NCBI GenBank assembly: GCA_001466705.2
Contig: LATX02000222.1
Coordinates: 310,001-374,000 of the forward strand
Source of the DNA: Moniliophthora roreri
Lineage: Eukaryota; Basidiomycota; Agaricomycetes; Agaricales; Marasmiaceae
Reading direction: 5' to 3'
Length of the DNA stretch: 64,000 nucleotides
Shown: positions 13,027-25,122 of the stretch, piece after piece
How the letters are laid out: every line of letters begins with the position of its first letter
Position numbering within the stretch: position 1 is the first letter of the stretch
Program-made: the position numbers and the translations under genes
The notes under the pieces: model-generated
Databases searched by the model: none
The model's input: the letters and a program-made list of their open reading frames with translations, nothing else
Told to the model about the DNA's origin: nothing

Positions 13027-13827
13027 CTGATCCTTCAGGCCAAGATTTAAGGCTCCTTTCTTCTTGGCTTCAGCACCCTGGGGGAATCCAAGAGGGCCTA
13101 GTCTGTAGTTGAGGCTAGCGTAGATGACTGGAGTACCCTGCAAGTGCGAAATGGTCGATTGCTGGAGTATAATTTCACGAAACACATACACGAGTAATGC
13201 TTCTGAGAACGAGGGGATTACCATCCACCTGGCTTGAACTTCCCGCTGTAAAGAATGGGCGTTCTGAGCGTGGTAGAAACTCTTGGAGAACTCACTGAGA
13301 AATCCTCCACCATGAATGAACACCATGACGGGTAACAGCCGGTTTCCTCGGATCGAGTCGACCGGTCGGTAAATATTGACTGTAAGGCAATCTTCTGAAC
13401 TTGTAATGTTTGGTGTGATTATTGCAATATTCTATGTGATATCCCAGTCTTTACCAGCACGAAGGGGCAAAGCAAATGAAACCTACTATGGGTGGTTGAA
13501 GACATGATAAGCCGAAGTTGGTAGCATTGAAGGTAGGAACATCGAGGACAGGCTTCAGAATAGGAGGTTGGAAACGTAGGTTGCCCAGAGGTGGTTCAGC
13601 GTATGGAATGCCTTGTCGGGTACAAGGTTCAGCCAGTTGAAGTCTATGAAGCATATGGCGATACTAACCGCCAAAGAACTCGAGCACCGGAAGCGTATTA
13701 TTGCCGATGAGGGTTGTATATCCGAGTTGAACGTGCGTGGCCAGAGTCTCAGCCAAGAAGGACGCGAATAAAACGGAACGACCAAGCAACTGCATCGTGG
13801 TGCTTCCAAATCAGCTTCCAGGTGCGA

Positions 13828-13835
13828 TTTTTATA
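13828..13835 (-). promoter_or_regulatory. TATA box of the esterase
   Basis: TATAAAAA on the minus strand, 33 bases before the esterase ATG, implying a very short 5' leader. Confidence 0.5.
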
Positions 13836-14408
13836 ACGCATCAACCTTCTCATCAACTTCTAAACTTCCCACCCCCGTAAGTTGCCCGCTTATGATGGAA
13901 TAAAATGTGATGGATGACGAGGTCCCGTTGATTCAGAGCGCCGTTGGTGGTGAATGACTAGCATCGAGTGAATAGAATGTCGAGTGTATTGCCAAATAAA
14001 GCTATCGATAAAAAATCCATCAGTCATTGTTGACAGATAGGTAGAAATGTCACACAGATTATCTCGCAGATCAGTCATGCTGAGTTGGCTATTCCACTGT
14101 CGAGCATTCAAGGATGAAGGTTAAAGCTTGCGGACGGCATAATGACAAGAATAGTATATGTATGATTTAGCCGTTGTTGCTTTATAGCAGTGAGTCAGTT
14201 GACGCGCGCGCGTTGATGATCGTAGGAAGAGGAAAGAGAAAAGGGTCTTGGCTCAGGATGCTTCATCGCGCTAAGCATTTTGGATGCATCCAAAGTACAA
14301 GATCCATTTAGCCTCCTTAGCCTCAGATGAATTGCATGACAGAGTCCTGATAATTGATACACGATGTTCCTTCTAATACTACAACCGCACGGTATGATCA
14401 TGATACTA

Positions 14409-14621
14409 TTACTGTTTCCGCTTGAAGACATCGGTGCCGTCAGCCTTTTCATCGTCAGGCAAGTTCGCCCACTGATGAGTGGGATGTCTGTCATCTAACG
14501 TTCACAGTCAGCCTAGAATGGCAGAGATGGGATAGACCCGTACCACATGAGGTCTTCAGCGCTTACGTTCTCCAGACGCGATGAGGACCACTGTCCAGAT
14601 GGCTTGGGTTACAGGATGCAT
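14409..14621 (-). CDS. Candidate two-exon micro-protein (about 46 residues)
   Basis: A TATAAAA (14769-14775, minus) lies about 150 bases upstream of an ATG at 14621. Exon 1 (14621-14567) encodes MHPVTQAIWTVVLIASGE plus one base. A GTAAGC donor opens a 72-base intron (14566-14495) that ends CGTTAG with a CTGAC branch-like motif. Exon 2 gives a hydrophilic tail ending DEKADGTDVFKRKQ before tandem TAA TAG stops at 14409. Residues 6-16 are hydrophobic, so the product could be a membrane anchor or weak signal sequence. I do not recognise a family. Support is only TATA box, intron signals and frame. Confidence 0.3.
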
Positions 14622-14768
14622 TTGATTTAATGAGGGGGGTGTCTGAAGTACTGGGTCAGTACCACGGATGAAGGACTTGATGAGCACTACGGTGAACCTT
14701 GTTTGGTTTTGTATGAGTGGAGTGGAACTGAGTCGATTGACTGACGTCCAGTTGGAGAAGACGAGAGG

Positions 14769-14775
14769 TTTTATA
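14769..14775 (-). promoter_or_regulatory. TATA-like box upstream of the candidate micro-gene
   Basis: TATAAAA on the minus strand, about 150 bases before the ATG at 14621. It is the main promoter evidence for that candidate. Confidence 0.35.
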
Positions 14776-16093
14776 GCTAGGAAGGTCGGCCTAGACAGGC
14801 TTAAGACTGGGACGAGACGGTGGAGATGCATTTGCTTGCATGTCTGGACAGTAGGCGGAGTAACCTAGAATCACTTTTCGTGGGGCATAGTATGAGTTAG
14901 TCTAGACCTTGCGACCCACTGATACTCCAGACTCTAGATAGGTCTTGACCATGGTACTCGAGCTCTTGCTCTTGCCGTTCATGATCCGCCTACTCCTCGG
15001 ACGGTTGAATTTCTGGCGAATGATACATATTCTGTCGCCGGGGCGATAGTCTGAGGAGTAAAATAGTTCTGGATATGTTCTTCTACTTCGCGTCTTCTGT
15101 GCAACTTTTCATAGTCTCCTCCGAGCAGCAAAGCTACCCATCACGCTAAAAAAATACTAGGACGGTAAACCGCATAATCATTTATGGGCTAGGTTAGTGA
15201 AGGTGGGCCTGGTCGTGATGATTCGGACAAGAGGTATTACGCACTTTTTTGAACCCAATTAACTCTCATCGTCCCCTCATCGACATTCGAGCCAAACATG
15301 TCAAAGTGACCTCTCAGGATGAGTATACGGGCATGATCAAGAGAGCTAGGTGTTCATTGGTTTGATGGTGACGGATGGGGCCGAGTCGGTGAGTTGGTCC
15401 CGCTCCTCTTCTCGATACAGTGCTCAGTTGCTGGCTCTCCGTAGACTTTTTGGAAATGATGGAAAAACATATCTGTGGGCCATATCTCATTGTCCACTAC
15501 GTGCTCGATACTTGAACATTGGCAGATTGTCCACGTCAAATTCACTGCACCTCCAACTCTTACCACATGGTCACTTGAACTCGTCAACTCCAAGCCTCCA
15601 AGGCTGATAATACTGTGCAGCGCATCTTGGATACGTGCTGTCAAACCGCCTAGAGTACTGATGAGCAGGACTTGTACTCAAGCTGACACCGAAGGATGAA
15701 TAACAGGTCGTGTTGTTGCCAGTGTAAATGTGGTGCTCCCAATTCAGATCCAGTTGCACGTTTTATCTAGGTTCTCTCGTCAACCTCTCCAACTTGTAGT
15801 CACATTCGGCCGGAGCAAAATTCCTTGGCCAGCGCCTATTCTATGCCTGATGGATCGGAACCGTCGTGTCTGACACGTAGCTCAAGCTCATCGCGTGGAG
15901 TCATTGCTCACCTATTGGGCCTATCCTGCTGAGGGCGCTCATTGACCCTATGGTCTTACGGGCATAAAACCCCCCTGACTCAATAGTCCAAGATCATCTA
16001 TCCGAGGTTTCTCCATGTGATCATCTCCCGTGCAGTGTGAGTATTTGAAGGCTTACCCCAACCGACCAACCCTTCTTTCGCACTCCCAACTAC

Positions 16094-18045
16094 ATGCAAC
16101 ACTCTCAGCCAGCCATAGAGCTCGAACCTCTCCCTCAGCGACGTTCCGACCACTCCATAAAACAGGTTACACGGGCTGAATCTCGCAAATCGAGCTCTTC
16201 GCATCTCCAGCAACGAACAGACGAAGGATCGGTGGCTCCAAAGTCGAAGCAGCAAATCTGGAAAGCGCGCTTCCAGCTTGCTTCTCTCTTTTGGGCTCTG
16301 TTTTTGGCTGGATGGAATGATGCTACAACGGGTCCACTGCTTCCTAAATTCCAGGAGGTATACAACGTAAGCGCTTCAGCCTTCTTATGTTTACGCTTTC
16401 TCAATACGTTTCAATAGGTCGATGATACAGTGGTTTCCTTGATTTTCATTTTTGCTTGTCTGGGCTTTGTCGGAGGCTCCGCAATTAATATACCACTTTC
16501 CACCAAGTATGGTTTTGGGACGGTAAATCTTCCTTCTGTATTTTCTTTTACTATGATTTGCTGATCCAAGGTGTAGATGGTCACAGCAGGTATTGCATAC
16601 TCAGAGTCGATGATATTCTCTTTCTGATGGCAAGCGGAAAGGTGCTTCACTGCAAGTAATCGCATACACGCTTCAAAGCCCTGCATTGCCGTTCCCTGTG
16701 TTCGTCATGGCGTATGCAATAAACGGCTTCGGCATAGCTATTCAAGTGTGCCCTTGTCTGTACCTGCCCGCAGCCTGTATTGATGTCTAGATAGGACGCT
16801 CAAGCTAACGGCTTCGTCGCCGCCATCAAAGAAAATACTGAAACTAAAATGGGCATCCTGCATGCGATTTACGGTTAGCGTCATCCTGATGATACATGTG
16901 CTCCTTGTCTCTAGCGCCAATGTTACTCTATTAGGTGTCGGAGCACTGTGTGCCCCTCTCGTCGCTACTCAATTCGCTCAGCTGGAACACTGGTCATTCC
17001 ACTTCCTGTTTTCATTAGGATTTGCTGTGATCAATGTCGCCGCATTAGTTTTGACTTTTCGTTTCAAGAGTCAAGATGGTATACAGTACTCCAGTCCTTC
17101 TGCTCGAGTCCTAACTGATCCTTTATGGATAGACTGTTTGGCAGAAATCGGTCAACAACCTGGTGAGAAGGGAACGAGCGAGCACAGCTCTTTCAGGCAG
17201 ATTCTCGGACAAAGGAATGTACACCTTATGGCGTTCTTTATTATGGTCTATGTTGGAGTGGAAGTGACAATTGGAGGTAGGCTTTTGGTCGCATGGATAA
17301 GGGATGCTGATGCGGAATTATTCTCTCCCGCAGGATGGATTGTCACTTTTATCATTCGAGAAAGACAGGGTGGCCCCAGTTCTGGATACATATCCTCAGG
17401 GTTCTTCGGAGGTACGACATTGCGCTCCTCTTTTACGTTTATGTTAAATGATCACATCGCAGGTCTTGCCTTGGGCCGTGTGGCCCTGCTCTGGTTCAAT
17501 GCTCTGGTAGGGACTCATTTGTCTGCCGATGACCTGGATCATTGCATCTTGAACTCTTTTTCTCCAGGTTGGCGAGCGCAATGTCATGTTCATCTACGCT
17601 ACACTCGCTATTGGGTATGTTCGTCATTGACTCCTCAAGTCCTCGACCGACTCAACTGGTTCGGTAGATTGGAACTAGTCGTCTGGCTAGTCCCATCTCT
17701 CATCGGAGGTGGTGTAGCCATTTCCCTTGTCGGTTTCCTCCTTGGACCAATGTATCCTATAACCATTAATCACGCTGGTCGCGTCCTTCCTCGTTGGATA
17801 CTCACAGGCGCTATTGGTTGGATCGCTGGATTCGGGCAAGCGGGAAGTGCTGTCATACCATTCGTCACGGGAACTTTGGCTGGGAAGTATGGAATTCGTA
17901 GTCTGCAGCCCTTGTGAGCTCGTTCTTGCTTGTACTTTGCAGGTTCAGTCTGAACTAATGTTTCTTTAGCTTGGTCTCGATGATGGCTGCAATGACCATT
18001 TTGTGGGCTCTCGTGGCGTATCCGAGTCTGCGGAAGAAAGATTGA
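16094..18045 (+). CDS. MFS transporter (fucose-permease/BSC6-like)
   Basis: Multi-pass membrane transporter of the major facilitator superfamily; the substrate cannot be told from sequence. A roughly 55-residue polar cytosolic N-terminus precedes the first helix (FQLASLFWALFLAGWNDATT). Then GPLLPKFQEVYNVDDTVVSL, IFIFACLGFVGGSAINIPLS, the segment PALPFPVFVMAYAINGFGIA, AAIKENTETKMGILHAIYG, GVGALCAPLVATQFAQLEHW and a series of hydrophobic segments up to MTILWALVAYPSLRKKD (stop at 18043-18045). The GWNDATTGPLLP and FGIA...QANGFVA blocks match the fungal MFS group related to bacterial FucP and yeast Bsc6. Several short introns interrupt it, the first after EVYN. Exon joins in 16500-16650 and 17560-17640 are uncertain. 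Confidence 0.85.
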
Positions 18046-18252
18046 GTTGTTGGGGGGACGTGATTGTGGTGCAAATGAATTAATGTCGTATTTTCGTTGA
18101 GTGGCAATACGAAAACCTGCTCGACCCTTTTGCTATCTTCAATTGACTCCACAAAGGTTCCTGCCGGGTTCATCTTTTTCTCTGATCTACCATGGGTCCC
18201 TCAGCACATGGAGTCCCTTCATTGTATACGGATTTTAGCTACTTATCACTGT

Positions 18253-18856
18253 CTATTTTGACTTGCTACCCTTTCTGAATCCGTCTCCCCCGTATCTTTC
18301 TTCTGCTTGTCGGCGGCCATCGTCCTTCTGCGCTTCCTCAGGCTTCCTCCACCACAAATAATCTTTGCGAATTTCATGCAGCTCAATTTCCTGTTTTTAG
18401 CCTGAACTCTAGGTACGTGCCACCTTCAGACTTATCTGTCTCCTACTCCCCGTATTGACATTGCGATTGCCCAGTGGCAGATTGCATTACCATTGGTATC
18501 TTTCCACATGAACCTGCCCCAGTAACCCCTTCACCGCATTCTTCTTCGCAAACATGATCATCGCCCTGTACTTCCCCGTCTTCTCCTGTTTGGTCAATAA
18601 ATACCAGATTGTTTTCGACTTTGGGACATTGCCATCTTCAATGTTTTTTGTGGCTCTCTTCCTTGTACTGTAAGTCATTCTGGAAAATGTCGGGAATCTC
18701 GGAGAGTTGGCTATTTCTGCTGTTATGGATTCGCTGGTTACCGTGTTGGGGCTGGAGGAACTTTGTCAGCGGTTCAACGTTGTACGGCACCGGCGCCGCC
18801 CCCACCTCGAGTTCTCAAGCAAGAGTAAATTTTTTTCTGCTTACTTCACTTGGCAT
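18253..18856 (-). CDS. Unrecognised small basic protein
   Basis: A multi-exon minus-strand gene judged from splice signals and coding-like texture. A tiny first exon (ATGCCAA, from 18856) joins across GTGAAG...TTGAG to KLEVGAAPVP. The main exon reads RKRATKNIEDGNVPKSKTIW, YLLTKQEKTGKYRAMIMFAK and KGLLGQVHVERYQW. After a GTAATG...ACAG intron the last exon reads EIELHEIRKDYLWWRKPEEA and a Lys/Arg-rich tail ending GSKSK at the TAG (18253). How the second and third exons join is uncertain: a 108-base intron starting GTACAA keeps the frame. The texture (short, basic, aromatic WW pair) would suit a mitochondrial or ribosomal accessory protein, but I recognise no family and assign none. Confidence 0.5.
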
Positions 18857-19969
18857 GAGGCGTAAGATGGTTCAATGAGGTTGGTACAGGATTTTAAATT
18901 CATCTCATGGACCCAGGAGATTGTACTTTCCTTTCGTATTTCAATGTGGTTTCCCTTAGCGCTTGCTACTCTAATTTTTAATTGGACAAACTGATTGAGA
19001 TCTGCATTTCTAAGTGTTCGCTACGCATCGACAATCAACAGGGAGGTGCAAGGAAGGTGACAACACCATTCTTCCAAAATCAGACACTCTTGGCATGGCG
19101 CACGCCGAATCGCTTGCTCAGACCAACAAATATAGTCTTGACCGTCAGCCCGTTGGCCAGGAGCATTGTTCTTTGCAATAAGTGGATTGCACTCAAGGGT
19201 TTAGCCAGGCGCGTTTGGCGAAGCAAGGGATTAAATTGTTGAATTTACCACTACGATAGAGGCCCTTTGGAGTATTTTCTATAGTCATTGAACAGCAGCA
19301 TTGCGGAAACTCGCGTCATTGATAGCGGTCCACAGCAAGCAATTGAACGAAGTTTCGAACTGGCGATTCAACATTACAAAAATTTGAATCGAATTTTGAA
19401 ACGGAACGGATTTCGGTCACAGTAAATCGACGATTTATGCTCTTTTCAAAAGATCAAAATGATTTTTAAATCAGGCCTTGAAACGCTGCTTTGAACCGTA
19501 CTGTGGTCGCTATGTACCATTTTACTGAAGTTTGTGGCAACTTGAGACGCGGGTCCTATGATAGAGTTCCACGTTCCGAAATGATTGACTTGCTCCATGG
19601 TCCACATCGAAACTTTGCCGCCATTTCGCTTTACTGACCACCACCATCATTTCTACTCACCGCAGGCTTCAGCATCGCCCCCCTGCTCCTGAATTCCTTT
19701 GAAACCGTCGTACTAGGGGGTCCGGAACTTGATCTATATTTGGAAACTTGAGATAACATGTAAGTAACGCGTGCCTATATCGCCGTCGCCTTGGCCTGCC
19801 AGCTCCATTACTAACGGAACGGCAGTTCTGCAATCTGGGCAACAAACCAGTTCCACGCTCTTTTGCTCCGTCTCTAAATTCACACACCTCCATCTTACTT
19901 ACACCTCGATCCACACCTTCTTCACCACGGAATCGTCATCAGTACCAGGATTCTGACGAAGAGTACGAG
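18857..19969. other. Intergenic, no gene seen
   Basis: Divergent promoter space between the small basic gene and the amino-acid transporter. Pyrimidine-rich stretches occur just before 19970, and the transporter frame stays open upstream to about 19862 without an ATG, so a 5' exon could lie here. Otherwise nothing is supported. Confidence 0.4.
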
Positions 19970-21838
19970 ATGGTCCATCCTTATGGCGCCGCAGGATCGC
20001 ATTCGTCCAACATAGAACACGAAAATAGTAGGGAGAACGAGAGTGCTGCGCTGTTGGGAGGAGATAGAGATACGACTGTCAAACGTATTAGCAAACCGGA
20101 TGGCCATGCTACGATTGTCAGTTGTATCAGTAACCTGGCGAACACTATCATTGGGAGTGGTGCGTCTTCTAATGGCTTTCATGACTTTATCATGTTTTGC
20201 TCACACATTTTCGCTACGCAGGGATGTTAACATTTCCCCTCGTACGCAATTTCTTTGCCAGATAGAGTAACTTTGAAGTGATTCGGTCTATTTCAGGCAA
20301 TGGCTTCAGCAGGTATCATACCTGGTATCATTACATGCGTGTTCTCAGGTTCAGTTGCGGCTTTCGGACTATACCTGCTCTCATTATGCGCAGCAAAGAC
20401 GAAACACCGTCGGTCATCTTTTTTCGCTGTAGCGGAGCTCACGTTCCCCAAGGCCGCAGTGTTCTTCGATGCAGCCATTGCTATCAAGTGTTTCGGGGTG
20501 TCTATCAGGTAGGCCGAGCTATACTATCTACCTGACCATGGAAGCTAAGGCTTGTTTGCAGTTACTTGATTATTATCAAGAGTCTCATGCCCAATGTCGT
20601 TGCATCTCTATACCACGACTTGACGCCATCCGGAATCGACCCTCCTGAGTGGGCGCTTTCTGGTCGTCTGTGGATCACCGCATTCATGGTCATTCTCCTG
20701 CCATTAGCATTACTTCGTCGATTGGATAGCCTGAGGCACACGAGTTATGTTGCTCTGTTCTCTGTTGGTGGGTATCACAGCTTTACTGCGAGACTTTCAC
20801 TAGGCTGAACATTCCTTTGCAGCATACCTCGTGCTTATTGTGATACGGTGCTACTTCTGGCCATTGAAGAACATGCCTCCGCGTGGCGAGATATATTTGG
20901 TCCACTTCACCCCCAACTTTGTGTCAACGTTCCCTGTACAGGTGTTTGCGTTCACCTGTGCCCAGAATGTGAGCGTTTCTTCTGATGTCACAACATACCC
21001 AGTCACACTGACGTGTATGTCCAATAGCTGTTCCCGATCTATAATGAGGTGCAGAGTAACACTCAAATGCGAATGAACAAAGTCATTGGAAGCTCGATTG
21101 GAGCAGCTGTGTTGACATACGAGGTCATTGCGGTGCTTGGGTACCTTACTTTTGGATCGAATGTGGGCGACAACATTATTGCCATGTACCCGTCCACGTC
21201 AGTGTTCATTGCTGTTGGGCAATTGGCGATTGTAGTCCTTGTACTATTTTCGTACCCATTGCAAGTACATCCCTGTAGGAATTGCTTGGACAAGGTATTC
21301 CATAGCGATGTGCACCCGCCTGTGAAGACGGGTGAGGATGAGGACGAGGAGGGCAATGATACAGAGGACCTTGACCATGCTAGTCATGATATGACGCCAT
21401 TCAAGCATTGGACCTTGACATTGGTGATTGTGGCGAGTGGATTTGCTATTGCGTATTTTGTAGACGATTTGCGGATGGGTGAGCACGAGTCGGTTTTCGC
21501 GACATAGCCTTTGACACATTGACTGTGCAGTGCTTGCCTTTGTGGGTTCTACGGGCTCTACTACCATCTCGTTTATTCTTCCCGGGTTGTTTTATTGGAA
21601 GGTTCGTGATCTTCTTCCGTGTACCTGTCGATGACTGACTATGTCGTACAGCTATTCCGGAATGATCACGCTGCCAGACTGACTAGGCTGGGTGCTATTG
21701 CACTCACATGCTATGGCGCGTGCATCTTTGTATTCTGGTGGGTTGATTAGAGGGACTATCGGCGTTTCTGCTGACTGATTTAATTCCAGCTTGGGATTCA
21801 ACATCTACAAGGCGACACAGCCTTCAGGTGCGCACTGA
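19970..21838 (+). CDS. Vacuolar amino-acid transporter (AAAP family, AVT5/6/7-like)
   Basis: Multi-pass transporter of the amino acid/auxin permease family; yeast Avt relatives move neutral or acidic amino acids across the vacuolar membrane. A polar N-terminus with ENESAALLGG leads into the family signature SCISNLANTIIGSG, then LTFPLAMASAGIIPGIITCV, GLYLLSLCAAKTKHRRSSFF, FPVQVFAFTCAQNLFPIYNE and VQSNTQMRMNKVIGSSIGAA. The C-terminal half includes a long acidic cytosolic loop (GEDEDEEGNDTEDLDHASHD) before VGSTGSTTISFILPGLFYWK. It ends KATQPSGAH with TGA at 21836-21838. Several introns of about 50 bases are visible. The ATG at 19970 is the first in a frame that remains open upstream, so the true start may be earlier. 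Confidence 0.88.
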
Positions 21839-22321
21839 GTCGAGGATATGTTATAGAGGTCGTGTAAGATACCAATATTTCCTGCTTTTGAGTAGAAATA
21901 GGAGGGGACAATATACAGTACTAGATATCGTTTTTACTACATAAAAGGGACGTAAAAAAGGGGCAAGACTCGAGTAAGGCATACAACTCCCACGATGGCA
22001 ATGGCAACTTTGGCCGTTCGGTACACATTGCTTGTTTTTTTGCCCTCATCATCAATCCCCGACTTGGCTGATATGTTGTCTACTGCGCCTCGGTAAAGGG
22101 CGCTGTATCTCGAGCATTTATTAAGGAAATCCTTCTTTCACCTACAGAGTCACTGACCATGTCGTACGGTGGGTGCTTGACTTGATTCTTACCAACGCTG
22201 CTGGGCACATTTCTGAAAGGCTGTATCCCTTAAATTTACCTTTTTCTCCCTCCTCTATTCAGATACACTGCCTTCTCATCCTGCTTTTCAATCATCTGCT
22301 TCATCGGAACCAAGTTCTCGC
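21839..22321. other. Intergenic, no gene seen
   Basis: Contains the 3' UTR of the transporter and the promoter of the R3H gene. I see only pyrimidine-rich stretches near 22240-22320. Confidence 0.5.
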
Positions 22322-25122
22322 ATGTCTTCACCTCCAGCAAATATCATTATGACCGACACTCACCCGAGCAACTCGAGCACTACAAGCCTTGTGGCTTCAC
22401 CGTCAGTCGCAAGTTCAGATTCTCCACCCCCTTCATTCGACGCTATCCGTTCATCGCCACCCCCACCATCATTTAATGGGGATCCAAGTCAGGACGGAGA
22501 GCATACCCATTCATTGGCGCCCCAAAGTTCGCCGTCTGACGTCGACCCCCAAATCGTCGAAGCGCTCAAGAGTAAAGATCGTTTATATGTGTTAAAGCTG
22601 GGAGAGGCCATGGAAGGCTTGATAAATGATCGCAGGTGCGTATACCTCACCGGTACACCCTTTGCCCTATTCGCCGGACTCATTGTATTACTTTCTTTTC
22701 ATGACAGGGCTCGAGTTGAATTGCAACCGTCGACATCTTATCAGCGATTACTAGTGCATCGCTGCTCTGCCTACTATAAACTCGTACCAGAAACAGACCA
22801 AGTAACAAAAAGTATCTGGGTCTCTTGGTCTCCGGAAGGTCGCATGTGAGTTGGGTCATGATTTGAGATGATCTGGCGCTCATGTTTCTACCCTACTCTC
22901 TTTTCAGACCAGAAAAGCGATTAGCTGATTTGGTACCACCTGAACCGACCCCGCAGCCTACGTTCAAGATTATGCGGCGAACGCAGCAGGATCGCAAAGT
23001 CAAGCCTCGATCACAGACTGGCTCGGTAACTGGTGAAGAAGCAGATTCATCTGATGTAGAGCCATCTGAGGCGGGCAGCTTGGGCGGGCGTAGCAGTGTA
23101 GCAGGCAGCAATAAAAAGAGGATGACGATCGAAGAACGTGAAGCAGCATATCAAGAAGCACGTTCACGAATATTCATGGATTTTGATGAGAAGGGAAAGG
23201 ATAAAGAAAAGGACATGAGCGCAAGTTCATCTACGCTTAGTCTCAGCTCTGCTCCTACGTCGGCGAGTGGGGGCGGTAGCAGTGTCGGGGATATAGATGA
23301 TTCTGTAAGCTCGCTTGCAACGGAGAGCGAACTATCAGGTCCCACGTATAGCTGGAGAGACTCGCGTCGCTCTGGGAACGCTTCAGCATCCTCAAGTTCT
23401 CGCTCAACACGGAACACATACACTTCGAACGGTTCGAGTAGCTCCCGTAACTCGAGAGCACCGTCGCCTTCATTCACATACGCATCTTTGTACGAACCGT
23501 CTCCTACTGGTCCAACGTACGACCAATCACAACAACATACCCAATCTGGTGGATACCCTCCTGGTCCATACATGTATCCTTCTTATCAGCATCCTCAGCA
23601 GCCTCCCAATGCTCCTTACCCAGCTCCTTACGGTTACTATCCATACCCATATGGTCATCTACCTCCACCTTCACAACATTCATCTGATACATCCGCATCG
23701 TCTGAAATGTATCCTTCACCTCCGCCTCCGCCTCCGCCTCCGCCTCATGTGATGTATGGCCCACCGTATGTGTGGTCTCCTCCTCCTAACCAATCTCCTA
23801 TACATCCACCGCCTCCGATGCAGTCTCCGCAAAGCTCCAATAGCGGTCAGACTACCGTTTCTCATCCGCCTCGTCAGCCCCAGCAATATCCTGCGTATAT
23901 CCCACCTCCACACGGGTACGGCTATCCAATGCCTGGTTACTACACACCCCCGCCTGGACAGCCTATGCACTCGATGCTTCCGCCAAGTGCACCACAATTC
24001 TTTGACGATACGCGAATCATGAACGGTTCTATGCCTGGTAACAGCAATAACCACGGCTACATTGGAGATCATGCCGCACAGCAGCGCGGAAACGGGTTCA
24101 ATAGCCGTAACAATAGCAACCGGAGCAACTCTAATGGAACAGGAAAGACGCGTGGTGGTGCTCCTGCTCCGAGGGCTGCTTGGAGTTACGGACCTGGAAT
24201 TGGTGGCCATGGATTACAGATGAGCAGTGGTAACAGCTCTTCATCATCGAGTGTTAATGGAGAGACTGTTGGCCCGAGATTGAATAATTCGATGCGGAGG
24301 ACATCGACTACGAGTACTGGGAGTTCAGGCCAGTATCGTTCGTCGTCTAATGGTGACGAAGCGGCTTCCCAAACAGTAAGTACTTTCCCTAATAACTATC
24401 CTATTGTCTCAAGAGATGAATCTATCCATGATATCTAGTCTTCGACATCTTCCTCATCGAGGCACACGTACACGTCTGCCACATCATCTCAGCATCCGCT
24501 GCCTGCTCGACCAGACTGGGCAGTAGGACTGAAGCCTGATCCGACATTGCACGCGACTAACCGACATCATGATAACAACTCACGGAACATGTCGCCGATG
24601 TCGCCTCCTAGGAACCTGAATGGTGGAGGCCAGTCTCGGCCTCACCAGATGCCTATGACACTCCAACCGAACGATTTCCCCCCGCTTACGTCAACACCCG
24701 AGAAACGAACACCTGCTGCACCTGTAGGTGCTTGGACAAACTCTGCATCGCGATCGTTATTGATGACACCTCCGGCGGCACAAGGGCAGGGGAATGTTGT
24801 TCACCATCACCAGGCGCCCGGTGTACAGAATAGTACGATGCCTGGAATGGGAGAATTCGACAGGCCTCCACCAAAAGCCGCAGAACTATTTAATCCCAAC
24901 CCCAACCCGAAAGGGCCACCAAAAAGGGGAGGAGCATCGAATGCGCCTGCGTATAATCATAGTGGTAGGCCCGCTCAACAGCAGCAGGTGCCAAGAGGAC
25001 TTCTTCCTGTAGCTGATGTTCACATTGTTGAACAGCTTCGTTCAATGTCGGTGAGCGGAGAGGTAAACGAGAGTGTCAATCAGCCTTCGTCGTCATCTCA
25101 ACCTCCAGCTGGTTTATCATAG
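22322..25122 (+). CDS. R3H and SUZ domain RNA-binding protein
   Basis: Predicted cytoplasmic protein that binds single-stranded nucleic acid, related to animal R3HDM and yeast Rbs1 proteins. After a Ser/Pro-rich start, exons 1-2 carry the R3H domain (PQIVEALKSKDRLYVLKLGE, then TSYQRLLVHRCSAYYKLVPE with the defining Arg-x3-His). The next exon opens with RPEKRLADLVPPEP and a SUZ-type basic segment FKIMRRTQQD. The rest is long and disordered: Ser-rich runs, a Pro/Tyr-rich section with nine consecutive prolines, Asn-rich and Gly/Ser-rich parts. The conserved RPDWAVGLKPDPTLH lies near the C-terminus, followed by LQPNDFPPLTS, a short linear motif of FPPL type. The stop is at 25120-25122. Introns include one at about 24378-24437. 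Domain order and tail match R3H-SUZ proteins of other agaricomycetes. Confidence 0.88.

Larger units (their letters stand above)
10208..13795 (-). pseudogene. Secreted type-B carboxylesterase/lipase, split by a transposon
   Basis: Alpha/beta-hydrolase of the carboxylesterase/lipase type-B family, predicted to be secreted. The start at 13795 gives a signal peptide (MQLLGRSVLFASFLAETLAT), and a TATAAAAA lies 33 bases upstream at 13828-13835. In order it shows GIPYAEPPLGNLRF, the oxyanion segment VMVFIHGGG, PVIYASLNYRLGPLGFPQG, then the nucleophile elbow GESAGA, the acidic catalytic region SGNNLDEG, the histidine region LGVAHAVELFYVFG, and the C-terminal DNYRTNGIDFINGN before a TAA at 10208. Between LKDQ and LAALGWIK the frame is interrupted by 1283 bases (11744-13026). 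Removing that insert plus one CT restores a continuous exon. All catalytic parts are otherwise present, so the insertion looks young. The splice around 13150-13290 could not be resolved in frame, so earlier decay is possible. Confidence 0.85.
13836..16093. other. 2.2-kb region with little coding signal
   Basis: Separates the esterase promoter from the MFS transporter. It contains the candidate micro-gene at 14409-14621 and an alternating CG tract near 14203. Open frames of about 75-100 codons overlap on both strands at 15350-15700, with no recognisable products. Nothing else is supported. Confidence 0.4.

Noticed and set aside
14195..14494. 100-codon minus-strand frame starting MTDIPLIS
   Set aside because: The same ATG lies exactly at the splice acceptor of the candidate micro-gene in another frame. 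The long frame has no family match and ends in an alternating CG tract.
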